A DNA stretch of 8,481 bases from JBCDBH01 sp039184055 (GTDB lineage: Bacteria > Acidobacteriota > Thermoanaerobaculia > Multivoradales > J023): the NCBI GenBank assembly GCA_039184055.1, contig JBCDBH010000258.1, forward strand, positions 1 through 8,481, read 5' to 3'. Below are positions 1 through 6,202 of this stretch, piece after piece. The notes beneath the pieces are model-generated. The model made no database searches. It worked only from the letters and a program-made list of their open reading frames with translations, and was not told where the DNA came from. Within the stretch, counting starts at the first letter, position 1. Each line of letters opens with the position of its first letter. The translations under genes and the position numbers were made by a program.

Positions 1-3000
1 GCCGATTCGATCTCACCCCGAGCGCCATCGCCTTCCCCCAAACCGCTGCGCAGGTCGCCCGTTGCACGACCTTCTGCGTCGCCAACAGGGTGCCGTTTCG
101 GGTGCGATCCGGGGGCCATCAACACGAAGGCATGAGCTCGCTCGAAAACGGCGTGATGATCCGTTTGTCCGAGCTCGACGCGATCGAGTATCGAGGTGAA
201 GATCGAGCCTGGATCGGCGTCGGCAAAGCGCTCAAGGAGATCTACGACGAGCTCGAGCTTCGTGGCAAAACCATTCCCGGCGGCGGCTGCTGGTCGGTGA
301 ACGTGGGGGGTCTCGCGCTCGGCGGCGGCTGGGGAACCTCGGCGCGGTATATGGGGCTCACCTGCGACAACTTCGAAGAAGTCGAGATGGTGACCGCGAA
401 CGGTGACGTGATTCGCGCGCGCGACGACAACGAGCACCGCGACCTCTTCTGGGCGTTGCGTGGCGGTGGCGGTGGCAATTTCGGCATTGTCACGCGCTTC
501 TTGTTTCGCCTATCGGACATCGAAGACAAGACGATCAGCACCTTCTCGATGCAATGGCGGCTCCCGGAGCATGACGCCGAGGACAAGCTGACCGCGATCG
601 TGCGTGACTACCTCGCGCTCCAGGCGACCTTTCCACCGGAGCTGACCACCGCCATGGGGCTGCGTGTCAAACACCGATTCATGGAGACGTACTACCCACT
701 CGGTTTGAGCGGCAAATTCTACGGATCGAAGGAAGAGCTGAACGAGCTCCTGAGACCACTTCACGACCAACACCCGACCATCGAGCCCGAGCCGAGATTC
801 GAGACGCGATCGTTTGCCGAGGATGTCGACCACGACGATCCCGCGTCCGAGCCGATCTTGCTCTCCGACCTCATCAACGGCGTCGTCGACTTCGTTCATC
901 TCGGCGAGCGGCTGAGCGACTATGTCGAGCCCGAGAACACCGACCGTCAGCGGCCCGCTCCTCCATCCACCACGTGTCTCGCGCCTTGGCCACACAAGAT
1001 CTCGTCCGGCTTCCCGAAAAGCCCGGATGTCTACGCGAATCTCGCTCGCAAGGCCGTCCGACTCCTGCTGACGAGCAACGCGGACATGCCGAAAAGCGAC
1101 GCCCGTCTCTACCTGGTCCTGCATGGCATGCCCGGCTCAAGAGCCGGTATCGCGCCCACGGACAGTGCCTTTTTCTGGCGTGACAAGGATGTCTTGGTGC
1201 AATTCCAAGCGTGGTGGGCCGAGCCGTGCTTCGCGACCGACGACCGCGCAGACCAGCGGGCCTATCAGCGCGAGGAGGAAACGTATGTCTGCTGGATTCA
1301 GGATGCCAGGAAGCAATTGGAGTGTGAGCTCGAGGGAGCGTTCATCAACTTCGTCGATCGCGATCTCCCCCTCGAGGCGTATTACGGCGACAACTTCGCC
1401 CGGCTACGCGAGATCAAAGAGCGCTACGACTACGACAACGTCTTCCATTTTCCGATGAGCATTCCGCCTCGATACGGTGCGCTACAACCCGAAGTGCGCT
1501 CCCTCCTGACCGCCTCGGGCTGCGAGGTCGTGACCCGAGACCAGGCGGGTTACCAGGACGCTCGACGGATCTCGAACGAGCGTTTCGATCTACGCCCCGC
1601 GGCCGTGGTCTATCCCGAGACCGCCGAGCAGGTGGCGCAGTGTGTCGACATCTGTCGCGAGCACCGCCTCGACCTTCGCATCCGATCCGGTGGTCACCAG
1701 CACGAAGCCATGTCCAGCGCCAATGACGTCTTGATGGTGCGACTCTCGAAGATGCGCTGTATCGAGTACGTCGAAGGGGCGGAGGACCAAGCGTGGATCG
1801 GAGCAGGAGCACGACTCGAGGATGTCTATGAAGAGCTCAAACAAAGCCACCGAATCATCGCCGCCGGCGGTTGTCACAGCGTCAACCTCGGCGGCTTGAC
1901 GCTCGGTGGAGGCTGGGGGCTGTCGGCACGCAAACACGGCCTCGCGTGCGACAACGTGCTCGCTATCGAAGTCGTGCTCGCCGATGGTCGGATCGTCGTG
2001 GCGACCCCTGATGAAAACGAAAACGGCTACGCCGACCTTTTCTGGGCCCTTTTGGGAAGCGGCGGTGGCAACTTCGGAATCGTCACGCGCTTTCTCGTCA
2101 AGCTGCACAAAATCGAGCCCACGATCTCGAAATACAAGCTCTATTGGCACGCGACCGGCGCGGCGCGACAACAGGTCATCGAGACGTGGCTGGCGTTTCA
2201 GCGTCTCGACCAGTCGAACAACACCACCTCGTATCTCGTGCTCTTCGGTGATCTAGACAACAGGAACGAGGAGAAAACAACGGTGTACGCGGGCGGCATG
2301 TCGTACAGCTACCGACAAGAGCTCGAGGCGGAGATACACCGGCTGACCTCGAGCGAGCCGAAACCGGACAAAGAGGAATATGAGATCGTCGAGCTCTCGT
2401 CGGGTGTCGGCGAAGCGGCGGATGCTCTGAACACTGCGGTCCGCACGGTAAACGAGCTGGTCAACTACGCCGAAACCCCGCCGGGTCTCTTCGATTCCGC
2501 TCTAGCGTTGCTCGACTCGGCGAGCCGGCACACGGCCGGCCAGGACAATGACTGTCACGCGCCCTTCCCAACGAACAACTGCCTCGGGTCCTATCCACAC
2601 AAAGTCACGTCGGCCTTTGCCAAGCTTCATGAATCGCCCGAGTCCTACGAGCGTCGGCTCGCCGAGGTCTTGGCGCGCTTCCTCGACGATCATCCGGTGA
2701 GCCCGAACGTCAAATCGACGATTGCCTTGTATGCGATGGGAGGTGCCGTCGCCGAACGCTCGCCGAGCGAAACCGCTTTCTGGTACCGAGACCGCCCCTT
2801 CATGCTGCAGATCGAAGCGTGGTGGGCCTATCCCGAGACCGGCTCCGCGTCCGATCCGTGTGATTGTCGGCACAGGACATCCTGGCAACAGCCCTACATC
2901 GACTGGGTGCGACGCTGTCGCGACACCCTGGAAGAAGAAGGCCTGGTCGACGGTGCGTTCATCAACTTCGTCGACCGAGATCTCGAGCCACGCAACAAGA

Positions 3001-3137
3001 GCACCGAGGATCGGATCAAGCTCTTACGGCACTACTACGGCGGCAATCTCGAGCAGCTCATGAAATCCAAGGCGCGCTGGGATCCAACCGATTTCTTCCG
3101 GTTCGAGATGAGCATTCCGCTACCCGCCGAGTCGTGA
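1..3137 (+). CDS. Tandem-fused double FAD-linked oxidase (BBE-like), 5'-truncated
   Basis: The reading frame is open from base 3 at the window edge to TGA at 3135-3137, so the real start lies upstream. The GTG at 90 is not the start, because residues before it (RFDL...) match the corresponding part of the second copy. The product holds two full berberine-bridge-type flavin oxidases in series, about 526 residues apart. Each has an FAD_binding_4-type half (RSGGHQHE, then GGCxSVN(V/L)GG, LFWAL and GGGNFGIVTRF), a substrate-domain half containing PHK and QAWW/EAWW blocks, and a C-terminal BBE motif (YYG-N...FxMSI) at 1380-1463 and 3033-3116. Both flavin-attachment residues of the bicovalent subfamily are present twice: His at 117-119 and 1695-1697, Cys at 288-290 and 1872-1874. 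The family oxidises alcohols, sugars or alkaloids using O2 or another acceptor; the substrate here is unknown. The THCA-synthase-like catalytic Tyr position is Phe in both copies. An N-terminal signal peptide cannot be assessed. Confidence 0.93.
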   Translation, partial: RFDLTPSAIAFPQTAAQVARCTTFCVANRVPFRVRSGGHQHEGMSSLENGVMIRLSELDAIEYRGEDRAWIGVGKALKEIYDELELRGKTIPGGGCWSVNVGGLALGGGWGTSARYMGLTCDNFEEVEMVTANGDVIRARDDNEHRDLFWALRGGGGGNFGIVTRFLFRLSDIEDKTISTFSMQWRLPEHDAEDKLTAIVRDYLALQATFPPELTTAMGLRVKHRFMETYYPLGLSGKFYGSKEELNELLRPLHDQHPTIEPEPRFETRSFAEDVDHDDPASEPILLSDLINGVVDFVHLGERLSDYVEPENTDRQRPAPPSTTCLAPWPHKISSGFPKSPDVYANLARKAVRLLLTSNADMPKSDARLYLVLHGMPGSRAGIAPTDSAFFWRDKDVLVQFQAWWAEPCFATDDRADQRAYQREEETYVCWIQDARKQLECELEGAFINFVDRDLPLEAYYGDNFARLREIKERYDYDNVFHFPMSIPPRYGALQPEVRSLLTASGCEVVTRDQAGYQDARRISNERFDLRPAAVVYPETAEQVAQCVDICREHRLDLRIRSGGHQHEAMSSANDVLMVRLSKMRCIEYVEGAEDQAWIGAGARLEDVYEELKQSHRIIAAGGCHSVNLGGLTLGGGWGLSARKHGLACDNVLAIEVVLADGRIVVATPDENENGYADLFWALLGSGGGNFGIVTRFLVKLHKIEPTISKYKLYWHATGAARQQVIETWLAFQRLDQSNNTTSYLVLFGDLDNRNEEKTTVYAGGMSYSYRQELEAEIHRLTSSEPKPDKEEYEIVELSSGVGEAADALNTAVRTVNELVNYAETPPGLFDSALALLDSASRHTAGQDNDCHAPFPTNNCLGSYPHKVTSAFAKLHESPESYERRLAEVLARFLDDHPVSPNVKSTIALYAMGGAVAERSPSETAFWYRDRPFMLQIEAWWAYPETGSASDPCDCRHRTSWQQPYIDWVRRCRDTLEEEGLVDGAFINFVDRDLEPRNKSTEDRIKLLRHYYGGNLEQLMKSKARWDPTDFFRFEMSIPLPAES
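3..3134 (+). repeat. Internal tandem duplication of the oxidase module (copy 1 at 3-1580, copy 2 at 1581-3134)
   Basis: RFDL at base 3 realigns with RFDL at 1581, a period of 1578 bases (526 codons). The first 46 aligned residues after these points share about 27 identities by eye, and identity is also high around the His and Cys flavin sites, GGGNFGIVTRF and GAFINFVDRDL. The middle, substrate-facing regions are much more divergent and differ in length. The duplication is therefore old at protein level rather than a recent DNA repeat or assembly artefact. The linker after copy 1's MSIPP, about 40 residues (1464-1580), also contains the N-terminal segment that copy 1 must have upstream of the window. 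Confidence 0.9.
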
Positions 3138-3141
3138 TGAC

Positions 3142-3167
3142 CGGCCGCGCCGTTGGCGGCGCGGCCA
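3142..3167 (+). terminator. Strong GC hairpin after the oxidase gene, probable terminator
   Basis: GGCCGCGCC (3143-3151) and GGCGCGGCC (3158-3166) are perfect inverted arms. One further G-C pair leaves a 4-base loop, giving a 10-bp stem that begins 6 bases after the oxidase stop codon. There is no good T-tract downstream, so it may act as a Rho-assisted terminator or 3'-end stabiliser rather than a textbook intrinsic terminator. It separates the oxidase gene from the SDR1 upstream region. Confidence 0.6.
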
Positions 3168-3187
3168 GGCGTCTTCCGCATATGGAT

Positions 3188-3215
3188 TGGCGCGACCTGC
3201 TAGTGGGGTGACCCG
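3188..3215 (+). promoter_or_regulatory. Conserved upstream element of SDR1, candidate AraC-family operator
   Basis: The 18-mer TGGCGCGACCTGCTAGTG at 3188-3205 matches the sequence at 7178-7195 upstream of the second SDR at all but two positions. The similarity continues as a shared GTG three bases later. A second, weaker TGxCCCG-like half starts 21 bp after the first (3209-3215). The element ends about 60-70 bases before the SDR1 start, and the flanking bases are not conserved. The repeat is seen directly; its role as a regulator-binding site is inferred. Confidence 0.55.
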
Positions 3216-3263
3216 TTTCTGCCGCTACGATTCTCGAACACCAGCTACGAAACACCCACGTAC

Positions 3264-3270
3264 GAGGAGA
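3264..3270 (+). promoter_or_regulatory. Ribosome binding site of SDR1
   Basis: GAGGAGA lies 6 bases before the ATG at 3277. It fixes that start over an in-frame TTG at 3187, whose extra residues do not resemble an SDR N-terminus. Confidence 0.8.
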
Positions 3271-3276
3271 CCCGAT

Positions 3277-4092
3277 ATGAGCAAGACCATTTTGATCACC
3301 GGCGCTTCGAGCGGTATCGGCAAAGCCACGGCGACGCTTTTTCACGACAAGGGTTGGCATGTCGTCGCGACGATGCGTAGCCCACACAAGGAAGAGGAGC
3401 TGACCCAGCTGGACAATGTGCTGGTGACGCGTCTGGACGTCACCGATCCGGAGTCGATCACCGCGGCCCTTCAAGCCGGAATCGATCGTTTCGGCGCCGT
3501 CGACGTCCTGCTCAACAACGCGGGTTACGGCGCCTATGGCCCACTCGAAGCGTTTTCGATGGAAGGCATCCGTCGCCAATTCGACACCAACGTGATCGGG
3601 TTGCTCGAGGTGACCAAGACGGTCCTCCCCCACTTCCGGTCACGCAGGTCGGGGGTGATCGTCAACATCTCGTCGATCGGCGGCAAGATGACGTTCCCAC
3701 TCGGCACGCTCTACCACGGCACCAAATTCGCCGTCGAAGGGCTCTCGGAGGCGCTGCACTACGAGCTCGAAACGCTCGGCATCCGCGTCAAGATCGTCGA
3801 GCCGGGCGCCATCGCCACCGACTTCGGAGGCCGTTCGTTCCACTTCGCCAACGACGAGAGCCTGGTCGAATACCAGGAGCTGGTCGGCAAGGTGATGGCG
3901 GGCTTCGAGGCCGCCTTCGATCAGACCTCGCCACCGAGCGTCGTCGCCGAGGTGATCTGGAACGCGGTCACCGACGGTACGTCGACCCTGCGCTACACGG
4001 CTGGCGACGACGCCAAGGAGTACATGGCCAACCGCAAAGCTCTCGACGACGAGGCCTTCATCGGTGGCCTCAAGGCTCAATTCGGTTTCTGA
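3277..4092 (+). CDS. Classical short-chain dehydrogenase/reductase (SDR1)
   Basis: This 271-residue protein has normal length for a classical SDR. The glycine-rich cofactor motif TGASSGIG is at residues 8-15, an acidic LDVTD at 53-57, NNAG at 80-83, and the catalytic tetrad is Asn105, Ser133, Tyr146 and Lys150 (YHGTK). PGAIATDF follows at 177-184. The segment after the second strand (ATMRSP) has Arg and no acidic residue, which suggests NADP(H) preference. It would be a soluble cytoplasmic oxidoreductase acting on a carbonyl/alcohol; the substrate is unknown. Over residues of the Ser-Tyr region about 60% are identical by eye to the SDR at 7310, so the two are paralogues. The upstream region shares a conserved element with that gene. 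Its stop is only 4 bases from the convergent stop of the spondin-domain gene. Confidence 0.93.
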   Translation: MSKTILITGASSGIGKATATLFHDKGWHVVATMRSPHKEEELTQLDNVLVTRLDVTDPESITAALQAGIDRFGAVDVLLNNAGYGAYGPLEAFSMEGIRRQFDTNVIGLLEVTKTVLPHFRSRRSGVIVNISSIGGKMTFPLGTLYHGTKFAVEGLSEALHYELETLGIRVKIVEPGAIATDFGGRSFHFANDESLVEYQELVGKVMAGFEAAFDQTSPPSVVAEVIWNAVTDGTSTLRYTAGDDAKEYMANRKALDDEAFIGGLKAQFGF

Positions 4093-4096
4093 GTCG

Positions 4097-5098
4097 TCAC
4101 GGACAGGTCGCGAATGCCGTGCTGTCCTGGACCGGCTGAAAGGCGTCGCCCAGGATGTTCGGGTAAATGTTGACCTGTCCAGTCGCGATCTCCTCGACTT
4201 TCAGCTCGATCTCGACATTGGTCAGGCCGCCCGCGAAGACCCAAAAGCGGTTGTTGATGGCACAGCCATCGAGCACCTTGACCACCACTTCGACGTTCTC
4301 TTCGTTGAAGAACCAGAAGTAACCGGTGTCTTCGGTAAGCGCCATCGGCCGGGCACGCGCCCGGGTGAGATCGAAGTCCATCCATTCGGCGGTGATGCGG
4401 AAACGACCATCGTTGAGGATCAGAGCAGGGGGCTCGGGAGAATCGACCCGGGTGAAGGTGAAGCGGCCGACCGGCGTGTCGTTGTTGGTGAACGGGCCGG
4501 TGGTCAGACGCGTGATCGGCTGTTTGGGCGAGGTGTTGAAGTCGCTCGAGGTGTAGTTGGTGCCGCTGTCGGTACCGGCGTCCCAGGTATAGAGCGAGAC
4601 CACCTTTTGCTCCACCCAATCGCCGCCTTCGAGCAGGCTGAGCCCCGAGACCCCGACAAACCAATCGGGGCTCGGCGCGAGCATCGAGACCAGCGACACG
4701 AGCGGATGATCGAGGCTGGCCGTGAACGAGGTCGACACCCCACCGGGTGAGTTGGCGAGCCCACCGCCACGGATCACCTGACGGGCTTGACCGGCGCTGA
4801 TCAACGCCTCGACCTCGTTGTCGAGCGGTGATTGCGCGCCGACCTCGGCCATCCGCTCGATACCGGTGCTGGCGATGCCGCCCTGGCGCCAAATCACCGC
4901 GTCGGCGTTGTGTACGCCACCGATCAGACCGGAGAAATGAGGATTCGGCGGAAAGCTCACCGGATGGCTCGACGGGCTCCAGGTCGCTTGGAAACGAACG
5001 CTATAGGTCGCGGTGTCGGTGGCCTGGCCCAATGCGGCCGTCACCCCGGCCAGCGCCATCGTCATCAACGCGATCCAGACTAGAAATCTCTTGTTCAT
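4097..5098 (-). CDS. Secreted spondin-N-domain protein with a conserved C-terminal domain
   Basis: The 333-residue product starts with a Sec-type signal peptide: MNKR, a hydrophobic stretch to about residue 23, and probable cleavage near AALG/QA. Residues about 32-198 match the Spondin_N domain (known from animal F-spondin). Landmarks are YSVRFQATWSPSSHP, HFSGLIGGVHN, GIERMAEVG, a GPSPDW-like APSPDWFVGVSG, and WDAGTDSG at 172-179. Residues about 229-331 form a second block with RFRITAEWMDF, DTGYFWFFNEENVE, VVKVLDG and NNRFWVFAGGLTNVE. I recall this block from many bacterial exported proteins of unknown function. The mature chain has two cysteines (279 and 332) that could form a disulfide. It is probably an extracellular or periplasmic, beta-rich adhesion or matrix protein; no enzyme motif is visible. 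The start at 5098 is chosen over ATG 5107 on Shine-Dalgarno spacing. Confidence 0.88.
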   Translation of the reverse strand: MNKRFLVWIALMTMALAGVTAALGQATDTATYSVRFQATWSPSSHPVSFPPNPHFSGLIGGVHNADAVIWRQGGIASTGIERMAEVGAQSPLDNEVEALISAGQARQVIRGGGLANSPGGVSTSFTASLDHPLVSLVSMLAPSPDWFVGVSGLSLLEGGDWVEQKVVSLYTWDAGTDSGTNYTSSDFNTSPKQPITRLTTGPFTNNDTPVGRFTFTRVDSPEPPALILNDGRFRITAEWMDFDLTRARARPMALTEDTGYFWFFNEENVEVVVKVLDGCAINNRFWVFAGGLTNVEIELKVEEIATGQVNIYPNILGDAFQPVQDSTAFATCP

Positions 5099-5106
5099 CC
5101 TCGCCA

Positions 5107-5112
5107 TCTCCT
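5107..5112 (-). promoter_or_regulatory. Ribosome binding site region of the spondin-domain gene
   Basis: On the minus strand GAGGAG directly abuts the ATG at 5107 but lies about 9 bases before the ATG at 5098. The second spacing is workable and the first is not, which favours the start at 5098. Confidence 0.6.
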
Positions 5113-5139
5113 CGTGCCGATTCGAAGTGTTCACCCATG

Positions 5140-5169
5140 GTACGCGTGTCTCGACCGAGACGGACGTAC
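5140..5169. promoter_or_regulatory. 30-bp dyad upstream of the spondin-domain gene, candidate operator or leader hairpin
   Basis: Inner arms GTCTCG (5148-5153) and CGAGAC (5156-5161) flank a 2-base centre. Outer arms GTACG (5140-5144) and CGTAC (5165-5169) are also perfectly complementary, with 3 unpaired bases between the inner and outer arms on each side. All 11 arm pairs are Watson-Crick. The dyad lies 42-71 bases upstream of the start at 5098, within the 188-base gap between this gene and the hydrolase gene. This suits an operator for a dimeric repressor or a hairpin in the mRNA leader. I see no convincing sigma-70 promoter hexamers beside it. Confidence 0.5.
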
Positions 5170-5225
5170 GAATGGCGACAGATGGCAAAACGTGAATCTT
5201 TTGTGAGATTTCCCTCGTCGCAGCG

Positions 5226-5266
5226 AGCCAGAAAAGCAAAAGCGCCAACGCTGAGCGCTGGCGCTT
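5226..5266 (-). terminator. Intrinsic terminator of the dienelactone hydrolase-family gene
   Basis: Arms AAGCGCCA and TGGCGCTT (5240-5247 and 5259-5266) form an 8-bp stem. After one A-C mismatch it is extended by a further 3 bp around a TGA/TCA loop. On the minus strand the stem is followed at once by TTTTGCTTTTCT, a good U-tract. It begins 20 bases after the hydrolase stop. There is no T-run on the plus-strand side, so it is directional. Confidence 0.85.
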
Positions 5267-5286
5267 GATCGATCATCGACTCGCGA

Positions 5287-6117
5287 TCAGGGCGTGCTGC
5301 CGAGCTCGGCGTGCAGGAACGCCAGGCTGCGACGCCAGGAATCGGCATCGGCGGCGGCGTCGTAGGCGAACGGCATATCGAGTTTCTTGCCCTTCTCTGT
5401 CGCCTCGGGCACGGTGAAGCTGTGGAGGACACCCGGGTAGCTGGTCACGTTCACGTTGACGTTGGCGGCCATCATGGCGCTCACGAACGCCCCGACCTGC
5501 TCACCGGGGACCATCGGATCATCGCCACCGGTGAAGACCATCATCGAAGCCAGCTCGGCCCCTTCTTCCGTCTCGGTCACCTGCGTCGCCAAACCCAAGG
5601 AACCATGGTAGCTGATCACGGCATCGAGATCGCCGCCGAGCCGACCCATGTAGAGCACCACGGCGCCGCCGAGACAGTAGCCGATCGCGGCGGTGCGGTC
5701 GCCATCGACCGTGGCGTGGTCTTGCAGCAGGCTATGCGCGGCTTCGAAACGACGCTGCGCTTCCGGAATATCCCCCATCAACTCCATCATGAACGCCTGC
5801 GCGTCTTCGGGATGATCGGCGAGCTTGCCGGTGCCGTACATATCGAGCGCGAACGCGGTGAAGCCGGCCTCCGCGAGCTTCTCGGCTCGCTTACGCGCGT
5901 AGTCGTTGTGCCCCCACCATTCATGCACCACCAAGACACCCGGTCGCGGTCCCTCGATCGAGTCGTCCCACGCCATATAGCCCTGCAAGGCGGTTTCGCC
6001 GACCTTGTAATCGACCACCTTGGTCTTGAGCGCCGCGCTGATCGGCAGGCTGGCGCCGAGAAAGAAGATGAGGAACAGCCAAACGCGATAGCGCTGTGGT
6101 GAAGATATTCGAGTCAT
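5287..6117 (-). CDS. Exported dienelactone hydrolase-family alpha/beta hydrolase
   Basis: This 276-residue protein has an N-terminal signal sequence: basic residues to R11, hydrophobic VWLFLIFFLGASLPIS, and a likely signal peptidase I site near ISA/AL at 27-30. It would therefore act in the periplasm or outside, unlike the cytoplasmic dienelactone hydrolases of chlorocatechol pathways. The body matches the DLH family. It has HEWWG at 65-69 with the conserved Glu66, the nucleophile elbow GYCLGG with Cys148, the acid Asp200 in GGDDPMVP, and His232 in VLHSF. The Cys-Asp-His triad is complete, so hydrolysis of a lactone or ester is likely; the substrate is unknown. The start is set by AAGGAG 6 bases upstream of ATG 6117. 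It lies 85 bases downstream of the AraC-family gene on the same strand and may be co-transcribed with it. Confidence 0.92.
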   Translation of the reverse strand: MTRISSPQRYRVWLFLIFFLGASLPISAALKTKVVDYKVGETALQGYMAWDDSIEGPRPGVLVVHEWWGHNDYARKRAEKLAEAGFTAFALDMYGTGKLADHPEDAQAFMMELMGDIPEAQRRFEAAHSLLQDHATVDGDRTAAIGYCLGGAVVLYMGRLGGDLDAVISYHGSLGLATQVTETEEGAELASMMVFTGGDDPMVPGEQVGAFVSAMMAANVNVNVTSYPGVLHSFTVPEATEKGKKLDMPFAYDAAADADSWRRSLAFLHAELGSTP

Positions 6118-6123
6118 GTCGCT

Positions 6124-6129
6124 CTCCTT
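6124..6129 (-). promoter_or_regulatory. Ribosome binding site of the hydrolase gene
   Basis: AAGGAG on the minus strand, 6 bases before ATG 6117, selects this start over in-frame upstream starts as far as 6324. The start it selects places a clean signal peptide at the N-terminus. Confidence 0.85.
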
Positions 6130-6202
6130 TGGACAAGTATCAGATGAGACCCTTTGATCGGGTCGAGACGAGCCTAGAACGTGCGTGGCGGTGACGTTCG
6201 CC

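Noticed and set aside
90..92. GTG as the start codon of the double oxidase gene
   Set aside because: The frame is open back to the window edge, and residues encoded at 3-89 align with the matching part of copy 2, so the gene starts upstream.
510..1124. Minus-strand open frame inside the oxidase gene
   Set aside because: It is antisense to well-conserved oxidase sequence, with no Shine-Dalgarno site or recognisable protein.
3188..3203. Sigma-54 promoter (TGGC...GC) before SDR1, and its counterpart at 7178
   Set aside because: The GG-to-GC spacing is 2 bases shorter than the -24/-12 promoter requires, and no enhancer-binding regulator is encoded nearby.
4101..4127. Inverted repeat GGACAG...CTGTCC as a terminator for SDR1 or the spondin gene
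   Set aside because: The stem is only 6 bp with a 15-base loop, there is no T-tract on either strand, and it lies within the spondin coding end.
5311..6102. Long plus-strand open frame opposite the hydrolase gene
   Set aside because: It is an antisense shadow typical of high-GC coding DNA. It has no recognisable domain, while the opposite strand has a complete catalytic triad and signal peptide.
6148..6164. GACCC...GGGTC hairpin between the AraC-family and hydrolase genes
   Set aside because: The 5-bp stem has no U-tract and is too weak to call a terminator or attenuator.
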